A stretch of DNA of 64,000 bases from Bugula neritina (Eukaryota; Bryozoa; Gymnolaemata; Cheilostomatida; Bugulidae). The DNA lies in assembly GCA_964035545.1 (NCBI GenBank), contig OZ037767.1:19880628-19944627 (forward strand), written 5' to 3'. Numbering within the stretch: the first letter of the stretch is position 1; each line of letters starts with the position of its first letter. The notes beneath the pieces were generated by a model. That model saw only the letters and a list, made by a program, of their open reading frames with translations. It did no database searches and was not told the DNA's origin. Made by a program: the position numbers and the translations under genes. Of this stretch, positions 12,373-23,174 are shown piece by piece.

Positions 12373-14533
12373 CTATTTGTTCATCATCCCACTCAACATG
12401 TCAATAGGCAGCGGGAATATGATGGTGGAGTTCTTCTCGGCAGCCACGTTGTTGAGTGTCTGCAGGTACCTGAGTTGGAGGGCAGTACCAGAGGTGCTCA
12501 TCACATCGGCAGCTTCCTTCAGAGCTTTAGATGCTCTCTGCTCTCCCTCGGCAGCAATTACCTACATATAATATATAGGTCACATAGAATATAGGTCACG
12601 TAGTATATAGGTCATATAGTATATAGGTCACATGGAATATAGGTAACATATAATATAGGGCACATGCCATATAGAATATAAGTCATATAGTATATAGGTC
12701 AAATATAAAATAGGTCACATAGAATATAGGTCACATAGCAGATAGGTCATATAGTATATAGGTCACATAAAATATAGGCCATATATAATATATAGGTCAC
12801 ATATAATATAGGTCACATGGCAAATAGGTCATATGGTATATAGGTGACATTGCATATAGGTCACATACACGGGCTTTCCATGTACCGATCTCAGATCGAT
12901 CTCAGCGAGATCGATCTGAGCAACGTGCTCAGATCGATCATTTTTCCATGAGAGTGTCAGATCGATCTCTCGGAGTTGCCTCCTCTTAGGTGAAGACTAC
13001 TTTATTAGTATATTTTTTTCACCCACCTAAGTGATAAAAGCTACTGCTGTTGAAAAACAAAATTTTCATAGTCTAAAATTTAACGTCAGCTATAAACTCT
13101 ACACAGCAAAGCTTTTAATATGAAGTAATTTGGCCAATTTAAGATAATTGATTTTAATATTTTAGCTTGACAGCTTATATAAAATTTATAGCTGTTGTGC
13201 AGCTTATTTATAAAATTACGGGATTATTAGGCTTAAGATTACGCAGCAAACAACTAATGGCAGTGCGTTATACTAGTCGTTTAAATTCAATTTAAATGCT
13301 CTCACTTTTTGTATCTTCCACCGTCTATAATTTTACATAATTAAGTTTTCTTGATCATTTTACTAAAATTCAAAGTTTTGTCATTTGAAAAAATGGCTAT
13401 CTTAATTATTAAGTACTTTGCTTAGTAATTAACAATAAGTTATCATTTTCATTAGCAGACAACATTTTAGCGAGCGGTCATTTTTCTACTTCTCGGATCG
13501 ATCTTTCGTCTTTCCATGGTCTTATTGCCTTGAGATCGATCTGAGTTTGAGCTCTACAGACCGACCAGCTCAGAACGACTGAGATCGATCTTTGGCGTTT
13601 TTCCATGGATCGATCTCCCTGAGATCGATCTGAGATCGGTACATGGAAAGCCGGTGATATAATATAGGTCACATAGCAGATAGGTCACATACTAGCATAT
13701 AGGTCGCATAGCATATAGGTCATATAGTATATAGGTCATATAGTATATAGGTCACATGACATATAAGGTCTACATTGAGAGCTAATCAAGTAAGTTGCAC
13801 ATTTTTAAAAATATATTTCATAGCTTTTACTAGGAATAACACTCCAGGTAAAACTTAAAACACACATGGAACATGTTGGGAACAGTTTTGCTATAGTTAC
13901 ACCTTTAGAAATAAACAGTGTAGGCATCACAAACCCCAAACCCCACACAGTTTAACAACCCAAGTTCTCTCTTAGACTTAACCAAAGTTCTGTCTCACCT
14001 TAGCCTTAGCTTCTCTTGAAGCCTCAGCTTCTGCGGCCATAGCCCTCTGAAGTTGGACTGGCAAGCGAACGTCCTTCAACTCTACCCTCTCAACCTAAAG
14101 TATTAGAATGAGCGGTTGGAGTTGTCTATCTTGTGGATATATTAGAGTACAAATTTACTGCAACATAACTGCAAGGCTTTTACATACCAAAATTATTGAG
14201 CCAGCAAAATGAACTCAAGAGCCAACAATTTACGGAGTTAGAAGCTATCAATGTGCAAGTTTGTTTCACAGAAAGTAAAATCCCTGTACTCATTTGCACC
14301 TCCGTAAGTCAATCTTCAGTCTACTTTATAAACTATAATAACTTCATACAAATTCACTTTGAGAATCAAATGGAACTTTAGTAACTACTCGGCATGGCAA
14401 ACATATCTGACCACTTCAGAATTGTCCATTCACGAAAATCACATTTCCTTGAAAAAATTTTTGCTCAAGGTCTGAGATGACAAGACATGTCTAACTATTC
14501 TCTTTTGAAAACATAAAATTTCAGAAAATGCTT

Positions 14534-14564
<31 letters not shown>

Positions 14565-17500
14565 GACGTATGCATTCATTGGTAATGAGACTTTGTTATA
14601 TTAGTCTAAATAGAAGTTGTTTTCTCCGCTAATTTCAATGCGTCATATGTATGACGAGTTTGGTTCAAAATATCAAAGCTATGCAAGCATACGTTAGAGA
14701 GCATATTAATAGAATTCTAATAATTATATTAGCATAAGACAGGGTGGCATACCTTGACGCCCCAAGGATCTGTCGCCTCATCCAAAGTGCTCTGTAGATT
14801 GTGGGCTATTTCATCTCTTTCACTCAGGATCTCTGCTAAGGTTCGAAGGCCAAGGTGATTACGTAGAGTAGTTTGTGCGAGGAGTTGTGTAGACTTGTGA
14901 GGGTTTTCCACGGCATTCACACTGAGAACGGGATCGCTGATTCGGTAGTAGCAGACAGCATCAACGGCTACAGTAACCGAGTCCTTGGTGAGAATCTGTG
15001 AGAGGAAATGAAGAATATAGTCTTGTAATATAATGTCACATACACAAACATGTGTATGTATATGACATTATATATTATATAGTATGTTATAGTACTATGT
15101 AGGCTCCATAGCATTAGTCAAGTGGGTATACAGTTATCAGTGCGCATCAAGTAGGTTCACAGTTATCAGTGCACATCAAGTAGGCTAATACATAATAGAA
15201 TTTAAAACCAATTGCTAAGCACATAGATGATATTCAAGTGTTTATTTATAGTAGTGATCTAACAACTATAAGTAAAAAATAAACAACTGGTGATTAAAGG
15301 CATTAACTATGAACTAGTAAGTGAATAACTGGTAACTAGTAACTAATAACTGGTAACCAGTAACTAATAACTGAATAACTATTAACTAATAACTGAATAA
15401 CTAGTAACTAATAACTGAATAACTAGTAACTAATAACTGAATAACTAGTAACTAATAACTGAATAACTAGTAACTAATAACTGAATAACTAGTAACCGCT
15501 ACAACTAGTTGCAGCTCCAAAAAACTGATGATTAGTGACCGAGATCAATAAACTATCACCTAAGTCTGAGTTCCATAAAATAATATCACTAAAACAGCTG
15601 TTTTTTTACTAAGTAAAGCATTCCAATCCAAACTCTAAACCAGTATTTAGAAAAACAAGCTTGATAAAAGTTAGCATGTGCATCCCTAAACCTGAGAGCA
15701 ACTCGCACTTCTATAAACCACAGTCTATACTTCTACACCCTTGAAAATCATTAGTTTTAGTTCTTCACAACAAGTAAATGTAGTACAAGGGAGGGTTCAT
15801 AGTGCACCCTTACCTCTTGCGGGGGCACATCATAGGTCATCACTCTCAAGTCCAACTTCAGAATGTTGTCAGTGCAGGGGAAAATGAAGAACAGACCTGT
15901 ATAACAGAACAAAGTCGAAATAAACATTCCCAACTGAAATATTAAAAATAGGGCAGGCAACTCCTAACAATAACAAAATACCAGCTAATTTAGAAACTGT
16001 GCTAAATAGCTGCATAACATTATTATGATAAACCTTTATACAAACAATGTTCAGGATTTAATGACGTATTTTCTAGTCTAATGCAAGACATGAGAGATAA
16101 CTGGTTTTGAGCAAAGATACACTGAGTAGTATTTTGTTACAGGATATTACTGATAGCACTGCTCTGTGTACACCCCTGGGAAAGGGGAGAGGTGAATATG
16201 CTGTTTCAATGGACTCATGTGACAGAAATATTGTAGTTATAGTTTTATACAAAAGAAATCTTCAGTCATGCATAAAACATTATAGTATTTCAACAAACAG
16301 TCTTTGATGCGAGAAAATTCCTGGTCTCGGTAGCAACAAGGGTGGAGAGTAGGATGCCCCCTTACCTGGGCCTTTGGCTCCACCTCTAACTCTCCCCAGT
16401 CTGAATATAACAGCTCTCTCATACTCAGTCACAACCTGTAAGGTAATAATTCAGCACTGAATATAACTGAGTAGTGATCAAGAAGTCAAGCTTAGTGTGT
16501 AATACAAGAGTTTCAGCTAAACTGTTGTGCAGGGAATAGAGCAAACTGCAGCTAACATATAAAGTTACTGGTGTTCTAAGAAGTTGACCCTGCCTGCTCC
16601 CCCCCCCCTCTACCCCATGCCTGCAGCGACCCATTCCCCATGTTTTAAGAAAGAAATATAAAAATATATCAGTCACCACACTAGCAGTGTGTTGCTAAGT
16701 CTGGCAGCAAGTCTCCTTCACTTGAAAGGCAGTAGAGAGTTGAATTCTCAGGAATTTAAATTATGTTAAGCAGACATCAATTTTTGACTGCATGACTTCT
16801 TATATCTCAAATTAATTCAAAGTTTTTAAAGGTCTGAGGGAAAATGTAAGATCTCAGTAGTGAGTGGAAAGAAGTTTTCTTCCCAAGCAAAGACTACTCT
16901 CAAAATCCAAGAGCAGCTCCAAGGCGCTAAGGAATACCTCACCAAGAAATCTCCCTTAGACTATTGGCAATATTGCTTAGGGCTTCCAATACAGGACTTA
17001 CATTCAGCTCCTGGTGTTATCTATTATATAGATATGTCCACTAATAAACTGTCAATTATCTTATTTTAATCTTAGAGATGAGCGTTGAGAGCTTTAAGCT
17101 GTTAGAAAAGGTAACTTGAAAAGTTGTTATGCAGTAACCTGTAGAACCTGTCAGGTATAAATACTAACCACCTGTAGAACCTGTCAGGTATAAATACTAA
17201 TAACCTATAGAACCTGTCAGTATACTCACCCTCATGCAGACGCACAGAGAGAAGGGGAATGTGATGATGATGAGAAAAACTGAGAGACCCAACAGGATAC
17301 ATTCGCATACTCCCAGACTCTCATCTAAAAATAGATAACGTGATGCAATAATAGAATGTTCAATGCAGGGTACAATTTAATAATATAATGTACAATATAA
17401 AAGTCACCTAGAAATAGATGCTGTGAGAATTATTTTAGTAGAGTACAGAATGCAATTTTGCTAAAAGATAAAAACTAAAATAAAAATGCAATAGAAAATT

Positions 17501-20500
17501 CACTGAGCATTGATTAATTGGGTCTCAGCTTTAAGAGGGGGGCTAGTTATTGGAACTGAGGCTATGCTAGTACTCTTAGTCCTTATTGACACAATTATAT
17601 TTAGAGTTAGGTTTGCCTGCCAGTCAACATATTTTATGATCTGTAAACATAGTTTTATGTCTGCAAGGTAGTGGAGGTTCCAGAACTATGAAGACTGCAG
17701 GGAGGGAGTTACCCTCTCTAACGGTACTATATTGTTCATAGAAGTGAATTGACTAACAAACCCAGGAACAAGGTTTGAGAGCATCTGGGTGCATTATAGT
17801 CTGCAGCAATAAAGGCTTCCAGGGCTGAGGTTTTAACCTAACTGTAACTACTGTAACTGTGACTATAATATACAGTGACTACTGTAACTGTGACTACTGC
17901 AACTGTGACTACTGTAACTGCTGTAACTGTGAGATTAATTCACTTCGAAATGACTAATACACTTTTTATCAAATTTCCCAATATTTACCAATACTCAATC
18001 TTATTCGTGAGTATAAATAATTACAATCCTGTCAGCATTGTTACTATTTATTTTCGTGATTAAATTTGAAACTCAAAATTTTATACTACATCTAGCGATC
18101 ACCTAAGGCTAATCAACAGCTAACAGGAAAGGTCGGCCAGCCAGCATGATCATGTTGAGAATTAAGACAAAATACACTAGTCCTTGTAATTTTAAGGCTT
18201 CAGTCTCAGATTAAGTTCAAGGTGGTGATTAGCCTTAGCCACTAATATATTTATAATTATTGATTTGGTTTGGTCACCATCAGTCTGTAGAAATTCAAAT
18301 TGGCATCGTCATAATCAAAATGAAAATGATTTTAAATTTAAGTGAGTTAAAGAGAAGTTTTAGTTTAACCCAAGACTAAGACTTCACTAGTCGCTTAAAG
18401 TTAAACTAAAACTTACCTTCACTTCTCTGGTAAGGCGCGGAGTTAGCAGCACCAGGTCTCTGCGGATGACCTTTACTAGTAGACGGTGCGTAGCTTGCCA
18501 TTTTCTTATACTGACCAAGTGGCGGGTTTTCTACGCTTGTGCTTGAAGTCGATGCCTGCGCCAATTCAAAGCTCATCACCTTCCAGCGTGAAGTTATAAG
18601 CTAGTTAGTTCAAATACTAATGACGCTATTTATCGCGCGTTGTTGATTTTAAAGTTGCCTACTTTAGTTCAGGTTTTTTACAATTCTTTTTGCGTTGGGT
18701 CCACACGCCCCTCTACCCACTGACCTATTGTCTTTGTAGTGAGACTAAGAATAGCACGTGATTACGTATAGAAAGTAAACAACTGGGTGATCACGTGAAC
18801 AGAATAGCACGTCAGTCACGCGTTAATAATCACGTGGAAAGTAACAGTGTCGTAGACTTGTAGTACACAGGTACAGCAAGTAGTGCATTAATAATATTAT
18901 ATAATAACACCTACCAACTTCCAAGATAAACCTATGGTTAACAGCAAAGGTTCAGAGTGACTAAAGTATTTCAAGCCTAGTATTATGAACATGCACAGTC
19001 TAGACCAATCAATAAAACTACTAGTTACTTCACTAATTTTTGTTTTCCAGGAACCAGTGTACCCTTTTCAACTGATTTTTACAAAAATCATGTAGAAAAT
19101 ATAGTATTGCTTTATTATTGTTGGTTGATAATACTAATTTTGCAAATGGGCTATTAGGGCTAAGCTTGTTACCAATACAAAGAAGTAACTGAGTAACTGA
19201 GTGCAATAAATTAGCCTGGTGTACCACTAATCACCAAGCATGATCATCAATTCACTTGTTCCTCGGTGTGGCAAAATTACATAATAAATTATGCTATAGG
19301 GAAAAGGGAGTTTTCCATCAAGCACTGTAATAGCTACAGAGCTGATACAGTCAACAGCGGAGTTAGGGACACATGCACTAAAGAATATTCCCAACTAGTA
19401 GCTAACCGAATAAGATCACCAAGGTCATTTAAACTTCATCTCAAGTTTTCATGAGGCCCTACAAACACTCCACGTCATCTTAAATTATAGCAATAAACTC
19501 ACTTAGCTAGTTAAGAGTATAGTCTATACTTCTGCATTAAAAAACAGGCCCAACTTAATTTGCATGCCCTGTTGAAATTAACATGGACATAAGTTTATAT
19601 CCACGTGGGTCCTAGAGTACCAATTCTATACTATATTATATGCTAGCCTGAACCTTTAAATAGTCTATCAATACTGGATCATTCATAGCTGTATAATATA
19701 TCACTATATACAGCACACTATGTGTTATATAACTTATATTAAATACATGGTGGTACACTATTTATATCTCATAACATCTGTTATATACACTATTTGTTAC
19801 TTCAATTATAAAACTTGTTCAAAGTAGGCATCATGTCGCTTTTATACTGTCTTGGCAAAGGCCCCTTATATAATATTATATGGTATTAATATGACAGCCA
19901 ATATATGATATAATACTATGCTGTTATGCAATATAGATGACATTGTAATTTGTTATGCAACTAATATCACTTGATACAGCTATAGTATACAAAGCATTGT
20001 TGCACACAAATGAGCTATTGTTATGCTCTAAAAATTTAGGTTTGGTTGGCATGACCACATGTATACACATCTTGCCTTAGCTCAGATTTGTTATCACCCC
20101 CCCCCCCCCCCCCCGCCCCCTCTCCTTCTCATCTCTGTTAGAACCTGTCAAGTCAAGGACAGTTAAGGGCTACAAATCGTGTCACTTCAAACCATGCTGG
20201 CAGCTAAGAAAAGGGCTTTGAAGTAACCAGGAGATTTTTTGAGAATTAATTAAATATCTTCCCTAACACAACTTACTAATCTTGCAGAGTTCAATCACTG
20301 GTTTAGTACAGATTGTGTCACGTTAGACAGCGCCCCTCTCTAGCTAACTAATTCACAGTCTAAGAACTGATTGTGAGAAATAAGTATATACTTCAGTGCT
20401 TGAGGAGACTTCTAAATTATATACTAACCTTCAGATTCCCCATTCTCTGAGAAGGGGCGATAGCCCTGCTGTCCTCTAGATGTTCTCATTTTCACCGAGG

Positions 20501-20543
20501 TTACTCCACTAGTGCTTTGCGGTTCCACTTGGTTATGAGCCAT
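12373..20543 (-). CDS. stomatin/band 7 (SPFH) protein, two alternative first exons
   Basis: Shared exons on the minus strand: 17324-17230, 16435-16366, 15896-15814, 14995-14753, 14094-13999 and 12561-12373. First exon 1a (18576-18417) gives 311 residues; first exon 1b (20543-20429) gives 296. Both end in phase 1 after Ser-Glu and both join exon 2. Stomatins are integral monotopic membrane proteins: a cytosolic N-terminus, an intramembrane hairpin ([19 protein letters not shown], with the conserved hairpin proline), then the SPFH/PHB domain. Visible hallmarks are [57 protein letters not shown] and [16 protein letters not shown], and the C-terminal oligomerisation segment ending in [12 protein letters not shown]. 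These proteins form oligomers in cholesterol-rich membrane and modulate channels and transporters. The Cys residues beside the hairpin are likely palmitoylation sites. The second stomatin gene lies head-to-head, and a minisatellite with a nested MITE fills the last intron. Confidence 0.92.
12563..12867. repeat. short tandem repeat, about 16-18 bp unit, left arm
   Basis: Degenerate array of CATATAGGTCACATAG-like units in the last intron of the minus-strand stomatin gene. It is interrupted by an inserted TIR element and resumes after it, so the array predates the insertion. Confidence 0.85.
12868..13656. mobile_element. TIR element (MITE) with AGATCGATCT-rich ends, copy 1
   Basis: A 789-bp element. 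The left end is CACGGGCTTTCCATGTACC, and the right end is its inverse with one mismatch (GGTACATGGAAAGCCGGTG). The subterminal 60-170 bp on both sides are packed with GATCGATCT / AGATCGATCTGAG palindromic motifs, and the AT-rich core has no coding frame. A second copy lies at 58436-59195 and aligns along its whole length. The insertion splits a tandem array in a stomatin intron, which obscures the target-site duplication. Confidence 0.85.
13657..13770. repeat. short tandem repeat, right arm
   Basis: Continuation of the CATATAGGTCACATAG-like array on the far side of the inserted element. Confidence 0.8.
14531..14560. repeat. (TA)n microsatellite
   Basis: Short pure TA run in an intron of the minus-strand stomatin gene. 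Confidence 0.85.
15325..15500. repeat. 22-bp tandem repeat
   Basis: Array of AACTAGTAACTAATAACTGA units, about six to seven copies, within an intron of the minus-strand stomatin gene. Confidence 0.85.
17135..17225. repeat. 33-bp triplication beside a splice donor
   Basis: Three copies of a unit containing GAACCTGTCAGGTATAAATA. The last copy runs directly into the donor site of stomatin exon 2 (17230), so the donor-side intron sequence is part of the repeat. Confidence 0.75.
17850..17935. repeat. ACTGTAACTGTG short tandem repeat
   Basis: Alternating GTGACTACTGTAACT units in stomatin intron 1. The small frame coding for [13 protein letters not shown] arises from the repeat. Confidence 0.7.
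18755..18836. promoter_or_regulatory. cluster of three CACGTG E-boxes upstream of stomatin exon 1a
   Basis: CACGTG occurs at 18755-18760, 18792-18797 and 18831-18836, all within 82 bp and about 180-260 bp upstream of the exon 1a start codon. Two of the three sit in TCACGTG context, the core preferred by bHLH-zip factors of the MITF/TFEB/USF type. Binding is an inference from the motif only. Confidence 0.5.
20097..20120. repeat. poly-C tract
   Basis: A run of about 18-19 C, one G, then more C. It lies in the intron between the two alternative stomatin first exons. Its length in the assembly should be treated as approximate. Confidence 0.85.
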
Positions 20544-21182
20544 ACGTCTGAAAGCCACTGCCTTTGAGTTAAAACAATATTATACTAAGAGATTGTATTG
20601 AAAGTTCTACTTCCTTTGTGCAAAGACCAGCTCTTATTGACTGGTTGGTAATCACAACTCAAGTATTGCTCTTACTGATAACGTAATATTATGTAGTCAT
20701 GTATAGCAGTCAGTTGATGGTGTCACATGCCGCTGACTATAATATGAGAGTTCAGCTGATAACAAAGTCATCTGTTTACACTAAACCAACTCTTTATTTA
20801 TACAATACTGTTCAAATCTACTACATATGTGCCATTTTTACCTACTTTTCCATTTGTGCCATTATTACCTGTGCCATTTTTACTGTGCCATCATACCTTA
20901 AATCCTATTACATATGTGCCATGCTTATCTATATTTTACAATCAACATTTGTTTACACATTAACTCACTCAACAACTCGCAAGTGAGTAATTTGCTTACA
21001 CTCAGAGTATACATATTTACTCTATAAACTAACTTCCAGTGCTATAAAGTTTTAAATATTCACTAAGTACTTGGCTACTCAGCAACCCAACATGTATCAT
21101 ATTTACAGGATCAGACAATGCATATTATGTATATCACTAGTAAGAATTCGTAATGAGGCAGCATATTATTATGCTACTAGCG

Positions 21183-22259
21183 CAGTGGTTCCCAATCTGG
21201 GGAAATCACTCTAGGGGGAAATGGGGCTTTTGAGGGGGAATTTTATTGAACAGGTTTTGAGCTCTTTTCTTGTCTTCCAATAGTTGCAGTAGTCAGTATA
21301 AATGTTCATCTGTAACGGCTTTATCTTATCTCATTTATTCATCCTAACTACATTCTGCAATCTAAGCCTGCTTCTACATGAATGTGTCTGATAATCACTC
21401 TATCGAACTGCTACCTGTGCTATTGTGAATGAAAGTTAAAAAGTTTCAATTGAAAGCAAAAGCCAATATAGGAACTTTTAACAGCAATGCAAGCTAATTT
21501 ACATGAACTATATAGGTACTGCATACCTAAAGGATGTATTTGAGAGTGAGTGCAATCTTCACATCATTGCTTTTCATAGTAGCATCAATGCTTTCAAAGC
21601 TAAATTGAAGTTGTGGCAGACAGGCCTTCATATCAAAGATTTCCTCACACTCAATAAATTATCAGGAAAAGAACCTGTTCCAGATTCTCTTTCAAAAAAA
21701 TTCTGCAAGTCTCTTTGAACTCTTAACAGAGTTTTAACGGCATTTCCCTGATCTTCCTTCAGGAAAAACGTTACATGAGGATTTCATTGAGCTGGTTACC
21801 AGTGAAGGGTGATTTGATGAATTATCTGTTTCCACAAGCAAACTCGGCCTACACATCAAGCTGACATTGCACTAAAAGTTTTAGTGCCATTCAGCACCAC
21901 CTGTTTATGTTAGGTTGGATTTTCATCAATGCTAACGATTAAAAGTGAGAAAAGAAGCTTCTTTGACCTTCAAAATGACCTTAAGTGTGTCTGTCAAAAA
22001 CAGAGCCAGACTTGAGCATGCTGGCACAAAAGCATCAGTTGCAGCCATCGCATTAATAATTGTATTGCTCTGTGTTTTATAATGCATTATATAATCATTA
22101 CAATCTTATATTGTAATCAAATATAATAAAACAATTATACATTTGTATTGTAGCCTATATTATGTCTGTCATAAAAATTAGCTTTTAAAAAGAGAGAAAA
22201 TAATATTAGTAAACATTTAGGAAAGAGGGAAAAGGTATGAAACAGGTTGAGAACCATTG
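21183..22259. mobile_element. degenerate hAT DNA transposon
   Basis: The left terminus CAGTGGTTCCCAATCTGGGG and right terminus GGTTGAGAACCATTG form hAT-type terminal inverted repeats (CAGTGGTTC...GAACCATTG). They are flanked by an 8-bp target-site duplication with one mismatch (TACTAGCG at 21175-21182, TACTAGGG at 22260-22267). The interior keeps a 71-residue transposase remnant on the plus strand (21503-21718), with FKAKLKLWQTGLHIKDFLTL typical of BED-finger/hAT transposases of the ZBED5/SCAND3 type. Frames before and after it are broken, so the copy is inactive. It sits between the divergent stomatin promoters. Confidence 0.85.
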
Positions 22260-23174
22260 TACTAGGGGGTCTACAGGAGCACCTCTGATATCATGCTGTA
22301 CCTCTACCATGATGATTCATTCAACGAATTCATTGCATACAATAAAATACTTTTGAATGATTTCAGTTAGCAGAAATTATTCAGTTTGACTTTTCTTACA
22401 CTGAATTGGGTAACTGCTTCAACTCACAAGTAGATTGACTTAAAATTTAAAAACACGCAAGTTTTAGTTAGCAAAATGCTTAGACAAACTATACCCTAAC
22501 TAGCCATGCATTTGATTAGCTCTATCGCACCAAGTCAATAAGTGTGTGTGTGTGTGTGTTATTTGTTATACAAAGTTATCTAGCAATAAAACTACGCAAG
22601 CTTTTCTAAACTGAGTCATAAACTTTTAATGCTCAGTTTACGACTACTTCCCCAGCTGAACAAGTACATATGATGTGTGTGCTATACAGATGGGCATTTT
22701 TATTCCTCCAGTTGTTACTATTTACAAATGCTACCTAGTATTTTAGTCATGTTTTACTGAAAAACAAATTGATTTTATGTCTGTTTTATGGTATGCTTGT
22801 TTATTTGCATTAATATTATTTCCTCTATTATGTAGTGCATTTATTCAATGTTCGAAATTTAAAATATAATGCTCAATATAACTAGACTAGTGTACAATGC
22901 CATGAAGGTGCCAACAATAGTATTCATGAATTATTACATTTCATTCTCCAAATAAAATTTTATATTGTAAAATTTTATAGCCATAACAATGTCGATGATG
23001 TCACAATAATCTTATGGCATCATTTTATGAATTTAGAAATTGGATATTTTATAGTACTGCTATTGGTGTTATAGTACAGTTGTAAAGTTAAACTAGTATA
23101 ACGTGTTGGAAATATATGCAGTTTCTTTACGACAAATTTTGAACATTGATGTCTAATTCTGTGATTCATTCACA
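22260..23174. other. upstream region of the plus-strand stomatin gene
   Basis: AT-rich sequence with a short (GT)n at 22540-22560. It presumably contains the promoter of the plus-strand stomatin gene. No E-box cluster like that of its paralogue is visible. Confidence 0.4.

Noticed and set aside
13478-13672. Minus-strand 64-codon frame, similar to one at 59043-59249
   Set aside because: Both lie in the GATC-palindrome ends of the two MITE copies; similarity reflects shared repeat DNA, with no start or splice context.
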